Assembly (NCBI RefSeq): GCF_041929845.1
Contig: NZ_JBHEEH010000001.1
Span: 744,001 to 808,000, forward strand
Length of the DNA: 64,000 bases
Direction: 5' to 3'
Source: Paenochrobactrum pullorum
Lineage (GTDB): Bacteria > Pseudomonadota > Alphaproteobacteria > Rhizobiales > Rhizobiaceae
The notes beneath the pieces are model-generated. The model saw only the letters and a list, made by a program, of their open reading frames with translations, was not told the DNA's origin and searched no databases. Position numbers and translations under genes: made by a program. Below, in pieces: positions 52,008 through 61,219 of this stretch. How positions within the stretch are numbered: the stretch's first letter is position 1; each line of letters begins with the position of its first letter.

Positions 52008-53381
52008 CTAATAGGCATATTCGAGAAAAACCGGTTCGATACAGCCGCCCCAAACAGAGTTATAAGCCTCCAACATTTTTTCAGCTTCGGTGCTGCCGCG
52101 TGCAATAACTTCTTCCAATGGTGCGATGAAAAAGGTTTCATCAAAGCCATCACTGTTGAGTTTATTGCGGTTTTTCAGGCCGAGCTTGGCGATTTGCAGC
52201 GTTTCCCGAGCGATTTCTTGCAGCTTGTGACCACGGAACGGGCTGTGCATACCCTTTGCCGGAACAATATTGCGAAGTGCCAGCACTTCTTCATATGTCC
52301 AGTCTTTGGTCAGTTGCTCGGCTGCATCCAGTGCTTCATCGTCATAAAGTAACCCGACCCAATAGGCTGGAAGCGCACAAATACGACGCCAAGGCCCGCC
52401 ATCGGCACCGCGCATTTCGAGGAAGCGCTTCAGGCGGACTTCAGGAAAAAGCGTGGAAATATGGTTTGCCCAATCTCCCTGATTAGGCACCGGATCACTG
52501 ACTTCACCTTTCAAGGCACCATTCATGAATTGGCGGAATGTGACATGGGTGCAATCATGATAATGGCCATCACGCAGGATGAAATACATCGGCACATCAA
52601 GCGCCCATTCGACATAATCGGCAAAACCGAAATTTTCCGAGAAGACGAAAGGCAAAACGCCGGAGCGCTGATTATCGGTATCGCGCCAGATGTCTGAGCG
52701 CCACGATTGCAGGCCGTTCGGCTTGCCTTCTGTAAACGGCGAGGCAGCAAAAAGAGCCGTTGCGACTGATTGCAGTTTCATCGAAACTTGCATCTTGCGG
52801 CGCATATCTGTTTCGGAGGAGAAGTCGAGATTTACCTGAATGGTTGAGGTGCGGTACATCATGTCCAGCCCTTGTGTTCCCACTTTAGGCATATAATTGG
52901 TCATGATTTTATAGCGCGATTTCGGCATGACTGGGGTTTCTGCCAAGGTCCATTTCGGACTGCCACCCATTCCTAAAAAGCGTATGCCGAGCGGTTCGGC
53001 AATTTCACGAACCTGTGCCAGATGCGCGTTTACTTCGCGGCAAGTCTGGTGAATCGTCGAAACCGGTGCGCCGGAGAGCTCGAACTGGCCACCTGGTTCC
53101 AGCGAAATAGCACCCTGACCGGTTGGCTCGACGAGGCCGATAATATTACCTTCGTCAATGATCGGCTCCCAGCCGAGCTTGGCTTGCATGCCGTCAAGAA
53201 TCGCTTTGATGCCTTTATCGCCCTCATAAGGAACGGGGCTGTTTTCTTGAGCATAGAACGGAAATTTTTCGTGCTCTGTACCAATGCGCCATTTGTCTTT
53301 CGGCTTGCAGCCGTCAGCCAGATAAAGGGCTAAATCTTCAACGCCCGAGATAGCTGTCTCGTCAGTTGTATCGCGCGCCAT
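52008..53381 (-). CDS. gshA: Glutamate-cysteine ligase (alphaproteobacterial/plant type)
   Basis: A 457-residue enzyme that joins glutamate and cysteine with ATP, the first step of glutathione synthesis. It has the plant-type GCL features: WRIGTEHEKFPFY near residue 31, ISLEPGGQFELSGAP near 92, GMGGSPKWTLAETPVMPKSR near 136 and NLDFSSETDMRRKMQ near 185. This clade is distinct from E. coli GshA. It lies 127 bases after rsmE on the same strand, the arrangement usual in Rhizobiales, and ends before a hairpin terminator. Confidence 0.95.
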   Translation of the reverse strand: MARDTTDETAISGVEDLALYLADGCKPKDKWRIGTEHEKFPFYAQENSPVPYEGDKGIKAILDGMQAKLGWEPIIDEGNIIGLVEPTGQGAISLEPGGQFELSGAPVSTIHQTCREVNAHLAQVREIAEPLGIRFLGMGGSPKWTLAETPVMPKSRYKIMTNYMPKVGTQGLDMMYRTSTIQVNLDFSSETDMRRKMQVSMKLQSVATALFAASPFTEGKPNGLQSWRSDIWRDTDNQRSGVLPFVFSENFGFADYVEWALDVPMYFILRDGHYHDCTHVTFRQFMNGALKGEVSDPVPNQGDWANHISTLFPEVRLKRFLEMRGADGGPWRRICALPAYWVGLLYDDEALDAAEQLTKDWTYEEVLALRNIVPAKGMHSPFRGHKLQEIARETLQIAKLGLKNRNKLNSDGFDETFFIAPLEEVIARGSTEAEKMLEAYNSVWGGCIEPVFLEYAY

Positions 53382-53508
53382 GCTGTCCGATCCTTAAATT
53401 AATATATGCGATTAGTTGAGTGATAAGACGCATTTGCCTGATCAAGCAAGTCTATTTCGGATAAACACTGTGTTGCGGGAAAATGTGACCTTGTAAAATA
53501 AGCATAGC

Positions 53509-54243
53509 TTACCAATCACCTAAAACGGCCTGAACAAGAGTGAGAGCTGCAACTGCTGCGGTATCTGCTCGCAAAATTCTGGGTCCTAGCGGGATTGAGG
53601 TCACAAAGGGTTGGTTATGCAGATATTGGCGTTCGCTTTCCGAAAAACCACCCTCAGGTCCAATAATAATTCCGCAAGTTCCGTGCGGCAGTGTTTTCAG
53701 CTGGGGCAAGGGGTTGTTTGATTCGTGCCCTTCATCGCAAAAAATCAGCGGAATTGATGTGTCCCATTGTTCTAAAAACGCATCAAACCGCAAAGCTTCG
53801 CGGCATTCGGCCAAGCTTAAATTGCCGCATTGTTCGGCCGCTTCCGTGGCATTGGCTTTGATGCGATCAAGCCCAAGCTTTGGCACTTGCGTATGCTGGG
53901 TAATGACAGGCTGCAAAACACCCGCACCCATTTCGACCGCCTTTTGCACCATATAATCAAGGCGTCCTTGCTTGAGCGGTGCAAAGCAATAAATGAGCTT
54001 TGAGGCTTCCGGCTGCGTCCTCGTTTGCTCGGTAATGTGTAAATTCAAGCGCTTTTTACCCTCAGGCTTAAGAGTCGCTTTCCATTCACCATCACGGCCA
54101 TTGAAAACCAGCACCTGCGCATCGGCTTTCAAGCGCAGCACATGGGTTAGATAATGGGCGGCTTCGGCTGGCGCTTCAATAACCACATCGGCTATAAGAT
54201 CGGCATCCAGATATAGTCGTTGCATTTTGTAATTTGCTCTCAT
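53509..54243 (-). CDS. rsmE: 16S rRNA (uracil1498-N3)-methyltransferase
   Basis: A 244-residue SPOUT-family methyltransferase that methylates U1498 of 16S rRNA. The N-terminal PUA-like domain includes HYLTHVLRLKADAQVLVFNG. The C-terminal knot has GIIIGPEGGFSESE near residue 190 and IPLGPRILRADTAAVAAL near 215, the SAM-binding motifs. The start is uncertain. MRANYKMQRLYLD from 54243 resembles relatives, MQRLYLD from 54225 has GAGAG 10 bases upstream, and a still longer reading from 54267 looks non-conserved. Confidence 0.92.
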   Translation of the reverse strand: MRANYKMQRLYLDADLIADVVIEAPAEAAHYLTHVLRLKADAQVLVFNGRDGEWKATLKPEGKKRLNLHITEQTRTQPEASKLIYCFAPLKQGRLDYMVQKAVEMGAGVLQPVITQHTQVPKLGLDRIKANATEAAEQCGNLSLAECREALRFDAFLEQWDTSIPLIFCDEGHESNNPLPQLKTLPHGTCGIIIGPEGGFSESERQYLHNQPFVTSIPLGPRILRADTAAVAALTLVQAVLGDW

Positions 54244-54267
54244 GAAAGCATCGATGGCAGAAAGCAT

Positions 54268-54647
54268 GAGGGCAGGTCAAGAGTGACTGTTTATGTGGAT
54301 GAAAAGGAATCAATAATGCTACAGGCGCGGTGCTGACGTGGTACCGGTTTTAAAAAATGTTGAGTATGGGCACGATGGCGAGAGGACTGATGACAATGGA
54401 TAGATTAAATTAACCACAACAGCGCTGTTTTCGTTGCAAGCTTGCCACAGCTGTCTGCTATTTGTGACAAGCTGGCTCAAACAACGGTATAAGTGTGGGG
54501 CGTTTAGTTGCCGGTAATCTTTTTGCGATGTAACTGGCTCATAGGTTTTTCAAACATGATGGCGAAACGTCATGAAAACAGTTGTCGGGATCGTGTTTGA
54601 TAAGCCCAAATCCCCAAATATGACTTGATGCCCGAGAGTTTGAAGAT
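54268..54647. other. Gene-free stretch upstream of a small ORF
   Basis: About 380 bases without a credible gene. I see scattered short inverted repeats (for example CATGA/TCATG near 54556-54575) but no strong hairpin, repeat or known riboswitch. It may hold promoters for the small plus-strand gene and for rsmE. A small RNA cannot be excluded by eye. Confidence 0.4.
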
Positions 54648-54788
54648 ATGACCGTTAAACATGCTACTTTAGTAACCGTATTGATGCTTTCCGGTATTCT
54701 AATCATGGCAGCAGGCATTTTTTCCGTTGATGCCGGCGATCAGGTTTCCAGCGACGGTTACGGCGTTTCGGTTTCACACCGCCATTAA
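54648..54788 (+). CDS. Small single-span membrane or exported peptide (46 residues)
   Basis: The peptide starts MTVKHATLVTVLMLSGILIM, forming one hydrophobic helix (about residues 6-25), and continues AAGIFSVDAGDQVSSDGYGV, ending SVSHRH. GAGAG lies about 10 bases before the ATG. A hairpin follows near its end. It could be a membrane-anchored small protein or a secreted peptide with an uncleaved signal. It is not obviously tied to its neighbours, and I do not recognise a family. Confidence 0.5.
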   Translation: MTVKHATLVTVLMLSGILIMAAGIFSVDAGDQVSSDGYGVSVSHRH

Positions 54789-54799
54789 TTAAAGATTTA

Positions 54800-54833
54800 A
54801 AAGCCCTGTTTACTCAATCAGTGACAGGGCTTT
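54800..54833. terminator. Hairpin between a small plus-strand gene and the GntR gene
   Basis: The arms AAAGCCCTGT (54800-54809) and ACAGGGCTTT (54824-54833) are perfect, with a 14-base loop. The loop contains the stop codon of the minus-strand GntR gene, so that gene's last codons form one arm. T runs on both sides are short. It probably helps end both convergent transcripts. Confidence 0.55.
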
Positions 54834-55623
54834 CTGTTGCGACACCTCTTTGCAGGGCGCGCAGTTGGGCAGTTCTTTCGCGCATCATGGCGCGCTGCTT
54901 TTTATCCATTTGCACTTCCAGAAAACTGATATGTGAAGCAGCGGCTTTTGCGGCGGCTTCTTTGTCTCCGGCCATAATGGCTAAATAAATCGCTTTGTGC
55001 TGATTAAGCAGACGGGTGGATGATTCGGCACTGTCGTAAACGATGCTGCGATTATAAAACACACCATCATTCAAAAGCTGGTAGCACGAGCGCAATGTGT
55101 GCAAGAGCACAATATTATGGGCGCATTCACCCACAGCATTGTGAAACTCCACATCCAGTTTTGCTTCCCAAACATAGTCTTTTGCCAGATGCGCCTTTTT
55201 CATGCCCTCCATCAAATCGGTGAGCAAAGCTTTGTCGGCGCTGGTGGCACGTTCCGCCGCATATTGTGCGGCGATACTTTCAATCTCGCGGCGATATTCC
55301 AGATAGTCTACGGCTGCCTTGTGGTGAGCGGTAAAAAGTTTGACCACCGGTTCGCTGAACACTTGCCCGATAACATTGGCAACGGAAGTGCCGTCACCAT
55401 GACGGGTCACAACCAGACCCGAAAGCTCCAGCTGTTTTAAAGCATCGCGCAAAATCGGGCGCGAGACATCAAATTGCAGCGCCAATTCGCGTTCAGAGGG
55501 CAGCCGATCACCACCGCGCAGCACGCCCTCCAAAATCAACGCCTCGATCTGGCGCACCACCTCATCCGAGGTTTTGCTCGATTTGATCGTGGTAAAGATC
55601 GTGGGACTGCTGGTCTCTGTCAT
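54814..55623 (-). CDS. GntR-family regulator, FadR/FCD type (GlcC-like candidate)
   Basis: A 269-residue regulator with an N-terminal GntR winged helix at about residues 15-80 (LRGGDRLPSERELALQFDVS, then LRDALKQLELSGLVV) and a C-terminal all-helical FCD effector domain at about 105-235 (YLEYRREIESIAAQYAAERA, FHNAVGECAHN). FCD regulators such as GlcC, LldR and PdhR sense organic acids. It follows the LysR gene by 22 bases on the same strand, and that pair faces glcDEF, so glycolate sensing is a reasonable guess. Confidence 0.88.
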   Translation of the reverse strand: MTETSSPTIFTTIKSSKTSDEVVRQIEALILEGVLRGGDRLPSERELALQFDVSRPILRDALKQLELSGLVVTRHGDGTSVANVIGQVFSEPVVKLFTAHHKAAVDYLEYRREIESIAAQYAAERATSADKALLTDLMEGMKKAHLAKDYVWEAKLDVEFHNAVGECAHNIVLLHTLRSCYQLLNDGVFYNRSIVYDSAESSTRLLNQHKAIYLAIMAGDKEAAAKAAASHISFLEVQMDKKQRAMMRERTAQLRALQRGVATESPVTD

Positions 55624-55645
55624 GGATTAAGCTTTACTTTGAAAA

Positions 55646-56584
55646 TCATATGGACGGCGTTTGTTTTTGGTGGTGTTCGGGGTAAATGCCGCTGTCCCAA
55701 TAAGGCACCGTGCCATAAAGTTCTGCCAGATAATCAATAAACAAACGTACTTTGGCCGGCAAAAATTGCCGTGAAGGATAAACCGCATGGATCGCCACAT
55801 TGCGCGAGGCAGTATAAGCGGGCAGCACTTGCACCAGTTTGCCGGCCGCCAATTCGGGGCCGATATCCCATGTGGAGCGCTGGGCAATGCCGATGCCAGC
55901 TAATACCGCTTCGCGCACTACTTCACTTGAATTGGTTTGCAACGGGCCGGACGGGCGCAACACGACAGGGCCGTTGGGGCCTTCCAGCCGCCAAGCTTCA
56001 TTATTGTGTGGTGCCAAACAAGAATGCTGACCAAGATCATCAAACGTTTGCGGCATTCCGTGGGTCGCAATATAATGCGGTGAGGCCACAAGAATGCGGG
56101 TGACGGGGGCGAGCCTTCGTGCCACAAGGGTCGAATCGGAGAGTTCACCAATGCGGATGGCTAGATCATAGCCGTCGCCTACAATGTCCACCAACTCATC
56201 CGACAGCATCATATTGATGGTGAGGTCGGAATTTCCCCGCATGAAGGGTTCGAGATGCGGGGCAATATGCATACGGCCAAAAGAGGTGGGAACCGAGATT
56301 TTCAATGTGCCGCGCGCATCTTGTGAGCGCCGCGCCACAAAATCTTCTGCCTCTTCAATGCCAGCAAGAATACCTAAAATCCGCTCATAATAACCCTGTC
56401 CTGCCTCGGTCAGGGCAATCTGGCGTGTGGTGCGCTGCAACAGACGTGTGCCCAGTCTTTCTTCCAAACGGCTGAGGCGTTTGGAAACAACGGCGGGCGA
56501 AAGGCTCAACTCGCGCGCCGCCGCCGACATGCTGCCGCTGGAAACAACACGCGCAAAAATTTCCATATCAGCCAGATTGCTCAT
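55646..56584 (-). CDS. LysR-family transcriptional regulator next to glcDEF
   Basis: A 312-residue LysR protein of the DsdC/AaeR-like group. The DNA-binding domain covers about residues 1-60 (NLADMEIFARVVSSGSMSAA, then VVSKRLSRLEERLGTRLLQR). The effector domain is about 90-295 with the usual LKISVPTSFGRMHIAPHLEP start. It diverges from glcD across 246 bases and is probably in an operon with the downstream GntR gene. Targets may be glcDEF or unrelated genes. Confidence 0.88.
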   Translation of the reverse strand: MSNLADMEIFARVVSSGSMSAAARELSLSPAVVSKRLSRLEERLGTRLLQRTTRQIALTEAGQGYYERILGILAGIEEAEDFVARRSQDARGTLKISVPTSFGRMHIAPHLEPFMRGNSDLTINMMLSDELVDIVGDGYDLAIRIGELSDSTLVARRLAPVTRILVASPHYIATHGMPQTFDDLGQHSCLAPHNNEAWRLEGPNGPVVLRPSGPLQTNSSEVVREAVLAGIGIAQRSTWDIGPELAAGKLVQVLPAYTASRNVAIHAVYPSRQFLPAKVRLFIDYLAELYGTVPYWDSGIYPEHHQKQTPSI

Positions 56585-56765
56585 TTTGCTCCGTCAGGAT
56601 TTTAAAGGTTACGCTCGTTGGTGCAGCTCAAGATAACTCATTTTCAATATAACATTGGGTCAGATGTAAACTTAATCCTCCTTTGAGTGCAAGTCATCCG
56701 GTTTTCATGTGACGTGCAACAGGCTAAACTGCTTTTTCTATAGGGGAGTGAGGCAGTTTGTCCGC

Positions 56766-56784
56766 TGGTAAAATTAATTTACCA
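56766..56784. promoter_or_regulatory. Palindrome upstream of glcD
   Basis: TGGTAAA-ATTAA-TTTACCA has perfect 7-bp arms and ends 46 bases before the glcD start codon, where it would overlap a promoter. TGGT...ACCA ends are typical of FadR/GlcC/LldR operators, although the usual spacer is shorter. Candidate site for the adjacent GntR or LysR protein. Confidence 0.5.
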
Positions 56785-56830
56785 CTTGACGGCGAGCGTG
56801 CCAAATGCACTTTGGCGTGAGGAGGCTCTC

Positions 56831-58327
56831 ATGAGTGGATTGGTAATGCCTGCGCTTGATGAAAAGGTCATGGCGCGACGCGATGAAATTATTGCAGCTT
56901 TGCGTGCGATTGTACCGGGAGAAGGTGTAGTTGACAGCACCAATGCGATGCGCGTTTTTGAAAGCGACGCACTGACCGCCTATCGGCAACTGCCTTTAGT
57001 GGTGGTCTTGCCGGAAACGGTTGAGCAAGTGTCGCAAATCTTGCGCTATTGCTATGAAAATACGATCCGTGTTGTACCGCGTGGCGCTGGCACCTCGCTT
57101 TCCGGCGGCTCATTGCCATTGGGTGATGCGGTGCTGTTGGTGATGTCGCGTTTCAATCGCATTTTGCAGGTCGATTACCCTAACCGCGTCGCTGTTGTGC
57201 AGCCCGGTGTCACCAATTTAGGGATTACCAAAGCGGTGGAGCATGAGGGCTTTTATTATGCGCCTGATCCATCCTCCCAGATTGCCTGTTCTATCGGCGG
57301 CAATATTGCTGAAAATTCCGGTGGTGTGCATTGTCTCAAATATGGACTGACCGCCAATAATGTGCTCGGCCTTGAAGTGGTGCTGATCAGTGGTGAAGTG
57401 CTTCGTATCGGTGGTAAGCATTTGGATAGCGAAGCCTATGATATGATGGGGCTGATGACCGGATCGGAAGGTTTGCTGGGTGTAGTGACAGAAGTCACGG
57501 TGCGGATTTTGCAAAAACCGGAAGTGGCACGCGCGGTATTGATCGGCTTTCCATCCAGCGAGCAGGCGGGTGTCTGTGTCGCAGAAATTATCGGTGCCGG
57601 TATTATTCCGGGCGGCATGGAAATGATGGATCGTCCGGCGATTAAAGCCGCAGAAGATTTCGTTAAAGTCGGCTATCCGCTCGATGTCGAGGCGCTGCTG
57701 ATTGTGGAACTCGACGGGCCACCGGTTGAGGTCGATTATCTGATTGAAATGGTGGAAGCGATTGCACAGCGTAATGGCTCTACCACCTGTCAGCTGTCAC
57801 GCTCCGAAGAAGAACGCAATGCGTTCTGGGCAGGGCGCAAGGCGGCTTTTCCGGCGGTCGGACGTATTTCGCCGGATTATTTATGCATGGATGGCACGAT
57901 TCCACGCAAAGCTTTGCCGGAAGTGCTGGCTGGTATGCGTGAAATGTCAGAACGTCACGGGCTTCGTGTCGCCAATGTGTTCCATGCCGGTGACGGCAAT
58001 CTGCATCCGCTGATTTTATATGATGCGAATATTCCGGGTGAATTGCAGGCAGCCGAAGAATTCGGTGCTGATATTTTGCGCCTTTGCGTCAAGGTTGGCG
58101 GTGTGTTGACCGGTGAGCACGGCGTGGGTGTTGAAAAACGTGACCTGATGCCGGAAATGTTCAACGAGATTGATCTGGATCACCAGATGCGGGTGAAATG
58201 CGCATTTGACGAAAAGCATTTGCTCAATCCGGGCAAGGTTTTTCCGCAATTGCGCCGCTGCGCCGAGCTTGGCCGCATGCATGTGCATCGTGGTGAACTG
58301 GCATTTCCTGATTTGCCGCGTTTTTGA
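56831..58327 (+). CDS. glcD: Glycolate oxidase, FAD-linked subunit
   Basis: A 498-residue FAD-binding subunit of the enzyme that oxidises glycolate (or D-lactate-like hydroxyacids) to glyoxylate and passes electrons to the membrane chain. FAD-binding segments are RVVPRGAGTSLSGGSLPLGD near residue 78 and SIGGNIAENSGGVHCLKYG near 155. The C-terminal domain has NVFHAGDGNLHPLILYD near 378 and TGEHGVGVEKRDLM near 427. The start at 56831 has GAGGAGG upstream; a longer reading adds non-conserved residues. First gene of glcDEF. Confidence 0.95.
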   Translation: MSGLVMPALDEKVMARRDEIIAALRAIVPGEGVVDSTNAMRVFESDALTAYRQLPLVVVLPETVEQVSQILRYCYENTIRVVPRGAGTSLSGGSLPLGDAVLLVMSRFNRILQVDYPNRVAVVQPGVTNLGITKAVEHEGFYYAPDPSSQIACSIGGNIAENSGGVHCLKYGLTANNVLGLEVVLISGEVLRIGGKHLDSEAYDMMGLMTGSEGLLGVVTEVTVRILQKPEVARAVLIGFPSSEQAGVCVAEIIGAGIIPGGMEMMDRPAIKAAEDFVKVGYPLDVEALLIVELDGPPVEVDYLIEMVEAIAQRNGSTTCQLSRSEEERNAFWAGRKAAFPAVGRISPDYLCMDGTIPRKALPEVLAGMREMSERHGLRVANVFHAGDGNLHPLILYDANIPGELQAAEEFGADILRLCVKVGGVLTGEHGVGVEKRDLMPEMFNEIDLDHQMRVKCAFDEKHLLNPGKVFPQLRRCAELGRMHVHRGELAFPDLPRF

Positions 58328-58339
58328 ACCGAGATAATT

Positions 58340-59560
58340 ATGACGATTTTTCATCCTCAAGACGAAGCCGCGGTTTTTGAAGCAGTGAGCCATGCTGTCG
58401 GCACGGGCGAAACACTGGAAATTATCGGCCAAGGCTCTAAACGGGCGCAAGGCCGCGTGATCAGCACCGAGCATGTGCTGGATATGTCCGGCCTTACCGG
58501 CATCACTTTATATGAGCCGGATGAGCTGGTGATCAGCGCCAAGGCTGGCACACCACTGGCAGAGATTGAAGCCCTGCTTGCGCAAAACAATCAATCATTT
58601 CAATTCGAGCCGATGGATTATGGCCCTTTGCTGGGGCAGCCTTCGGGAAAAGGCACCATTGGCGGCATGCTGGCCACCAATCTGACCGGCCCGCGCCGTA
58701 TCAAATCAGGCTCGGCACGCGATCATATTTTGGGTGTGCGGGTGGTATCGGGCCGTGCTGAATTGTTTAAATCCGGTGGTCGTGTGGTCAAAAACGTAAC
58801 CGGTTATGACCTTTCCAAAGGCATGGCCAATTCTTGGGGCACTTTGGGGGCATTGACTGAAGTGACATTTAAGGTGCTTCCGGTGCCGGAAACATTTGCC
58901 ACATTGGCGGTACGTGGGCTGGATGATGAGCAAGCCGCAAAAATCATGGCGATGGCGATGGGCTCACGCGAGGAAGTCGCATCTGCCGCGCATTTGCCGG
59001 TCAGTGTTGTCTGGCGGTTTTTAGATGGGGCTTTGGGCGCGGAATCCGCCACCGTCTTGCGGCTTGAAGGCTTTGCACCATCGGTCAAGCATCGTTGCAA
59101 GCATCTGCAAGATCTGCTTGGTGGTGAAATAGAAGTGCTGGATGAAGCACAATCCGTCACGCTTTGGCGTGAAATCAGGGATGTTTTGCCCTTCGTAGAT
59201 AAAGGGTCGCGCGCGGTTTGGCGGGTTTCGATGACGCCGATGATGGCGCATCAAATGGTGGCGGAACTGCGCCTTCACACTGGCGTTGATGCTTTTTATG
59301 ACTGGCAGGGCGGCTTGGCCTGGCTTCGTATGGAAGCTGATCCGGAAGCCGTATTATTGCGTAAACTGATTGCCAAATATGGTGGCGGTCACGCCACTTT
59401 GGTGCGTGGCACTGAAGAGATGCGCAAGAGTGTTGACGTTTTTGAGCCGCAGCCAAAAGCTATGGCACTGCTGAGTGAGCGGTTGCGGGCGCAATTTGAC
59501 CCCGAGCGTATTCTCAATCCGGGTCGTATCTATCCGTTTGAAAATCAGGCTGGAGCTTAA
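58340..59560 (+). CDS. glcE: Glycolate oxidase, FAD-binding subunit E
   Basis: A 406-residue second flavin-type subunit, homologous to GlcD in its FAD domain but with a reduced C-terminus. Segments QPSGKGTIGGMLATNLTGPR near residue 99 and SGGRVVKNVTGYDLSKGMAN near 142 match GlcE. The protein ends RILNPGRIYPF, as is usual. It lies 12 bases after glcD and its end carries the ribosome binding site of glcF. All three subunits are needed for activity in E. coli. Confidence 0.94.
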   Translation: MTIFHPQDEAAVFEAVSHAVGTGETLEIIGQGSKRAQGRVISTEHVLDMSGLTGITLYEPDELVISAKAGTPLAEIEALLAQNNQSFQFEPMDYGPLLGQPSGKGTIGGMLATNLTGPRRIKSGSARDHILGVRVVSGRAELFKSGGRVVKNVTGYDLSKGMANSWGTLGALTEVTFKVLPVPETFATLAVRGLDDEQAAKIMAMAMGSREEVASAAHLPVSVVWRFLDGALGAESATVLRLEGFAPSVKHRCKHLQDLLGGEIEVLDEAQSVTLWREIRDVLPFVDKGSRAVWRVSMTPMMAHQMVAELRLHTGVDAFYDWQGGLAWLRMEADPEAVLLRKLIAKYGGGHATLVRGTEEMRKSVDVFEPQPKAMALLSERLRAQFDPERILNPGRIYPFENQAGA

Positions 59561-59563
59561 AAT

Positions 59564-60865
59564 ATGCAGACGAATTTCAGCCCTGAACAATTGCTTGATC
59601 CGGCAGTGAATGAAGCAGAAAAAATCTTGCGTAAATGCGTGCATTGCGGCTTTTGTACTGCCACTTGCCCGACCTATGTGACGCTTGGTAATGAGTTGGA
59701 CAGTCCGCGCGGTCGTATTTATTTGATCAAAGACATGCTGGAAAACGGTCGTGACGCGGACGAGCAAATCGTGCGTCATGTTGATCGCTGCTTGTCTTGC
59801 CTTTCCTGCATGAGCACATGTCCATCCGGTGTTAATTATATGCATCTGGTTGATCATGCGCGCGCCCATATTGAAAAGACCTATCAACGCCCGTTGATGA
59901 ACCGCATCACACGCGGTATTTTGGCGAAAATTCTACCCTATCCGGCGCGTTTCCGTTTGGCACTACGCATGGCAAAGCTTGGCCGCCCTTTGGCGCCTGT
60001 GTTTGATAAATTCGATGCACTGAAACCTTATGCGGCGATGCTGCGCTTGGCACCCTCTGAAATCGCGCCAAAATCTACGCTTGAGCCTGTAAAGCCGCAA
60101 CAGAGCCGTGGACGTGTGGCGATTTTAAATGGTTGCGCGCAGCCGGTACTCAAACCCGGCATTAATGAAGCGACTTTGCGCCTTCTTGCCCGTTTTAATA
60201 TTGAAGTCGTGATGCCGAAGGGCGAGGGCTGCTGCGGTTCGCTGGTGCATCATATGGGGCGCGAAGAAGAAGCGCTGCAACAGGCGCGCCATAATGTAGA
60301 TGTGTGGACACGCGAGATTGAAGCAGGCGGCTTGGACGCCATCATCATCACCGCTTCTGGCTGCGGTACCACTATTAAAGATTACGGTTATATGCTGCGT
60401 CTGGATGAAAAATATGCGCAAAAAGCTGCACGCGTTTCGGCACTCGCCAAAGATATTACCGAATATTTGGTGACGCTCGAACTGCCGAAGCCGGAAAGCC
60501 CGAAAGCTTTAAGCGTTGCTTATCATTCGGCCTGTTCGATGCAGCACGGGCAGAAAATTACCCGTCAGCCAAAAGATTTGCTGGTGCAGGCAGGCTTTGA
60601 AGTGCGCGAACCATTGGAAGGGCATCTGTGCTGTGGTTCCGCCGGAACCTACAATATTATGCAGCCGGAAATTGCCGCGAAATTACGGACACGAAAAGTG
60701 GGAAATATTGAAGCAACCGGTGCAGCTTTGATTGCCACAGGTAATATTGGTTGCATGACGCAGATTGCGGGCGGCACTGGTTTGCCGATTGTGCACACTG
60801 TCGAGCTACTCGACTGGGCATATGGGGGGCCAAAGCCGGTGGAACTGAGCGCTTTGGCGGCTTAA
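59564..60865 (+). CDS. glcF: Glycolate oxidase, iron-sulfur subunit
   Basis: A 433-residue subunit that carries electrons from the flavin subunits to the membrane. Two 4Fe-4S motifs are present: KCVHCGFCTATCPT near residue 25 and RCLSCLSCMSTCPSG near 76. Two CCG domains follow: GEGCCGSLVHHMG near 222 and HLCCGSAGTYNIMQPE near 353. GGAG from the glcE end lies just before the ATG. Last gene of the operon; I see no clear terminator directly after it. Confidence 0.95.
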   Translation: MQTNFSPEQLLDPAVNEAEKILRKCVHCGFCTATCPTYVTLGNELDSPRGRIYLIKDMLENGRDADEQIVRHVDRCLSCLSCMSTCPSGVNYMHLVDHARAHIEKTYQRPLMNRITRGILAKILPYPARFRLALRMAKLGRPLAPVFDKFDALKPYAAMLRLAPSEIAPKSTLEPVKPQQSRGRVAILNGCAQPVLKPGINEATLRLLARFNIEVVMPKGEGCCGSLVHHMGREEEALQQARHNVDVWTREIEAGGLDAIIITASGCGTTIKDYGYMLRLDEKYAQKAARVSALAKDITEYLVTLELPKPESPKALSVAYHSACSMQHGQKITRQPKDLLVQAGFEVREPLEGHLCCGSAGTYNIMQPEIAAKLRTRKVGNIEATGAALIATGNIGCMTQIAGGTGLPIVHTVELLDWAYGGPKPVELSALAA

Positions 60866-60888
60866 TTCAGGCGATAAAAGTTAAAATA

Positions 60889-61029
60889 TTAATGCTGAGC
60901 GGCATGGGTTGTGATTTTCACGACCTGTGCCGTTTGTGTTGTGGCACTGGCCAGAACAGCTGTTGCCGAAACCGCAGAAACGCTGACTGCAAAGACTGAA
61001 GCGATTAATAAAAGATGTCTTGGCTGCAT
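60889..61029 (-). CDS. Small secreted or membrane peptide (46 residues)
   Basis: The peptide starts MQPRHLLLIASVFAVSVSAV and continues SATAVLASATTQTAQVVKIT, ending THAAQH. This is a typical signal-peptide shape with a possible ASA cleavage site near residue 29, leaving about 17 residues, or a single membrane span. AGGA lies 9 bases before the ATG. It is convergent with glcF, 23 bases apart. No family is recognised, and its shape (short exported peptide ending in histidine) is like that of the 54648-54788 product. Confidence 0.5.
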   Translation of the reverse strand: MQPRHLLLIASVFAVSVSAVSATAVLASATTQTAQVVKITTHAAQH

Positions 61030-61219
61030 GAGGGTAAATCCTGAAAGCACTGATGTAATCACATGATCATCGCTGATAAACCCAACCGAATAGTAAACGT
61101 CTTTGTGCGATCTGATGTGAAATTTTAAATAATCAGCAAGTTTGCGAATTGTAGTTAGCCTGATCTTATGATTTGTGGTTAAAAAGATTTTAAAATGGTG
61201 ATTTTTGAAGGTGTAGTCC
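61030..61219. other. Intergenic region upstream of tag
   Basis: About 190 AT-rich bases between a small minus-strand gene and tag. It presumably holds divergent promoters. I see no strong hairpin or repeat. Confidence 0.4.

Noticed and set aside
59354..59887. A 177-codon open frame antisense to the glcE/glcF junction
   Set aside because: It spans two well-supported genes on the other strand and shows no conserved features.
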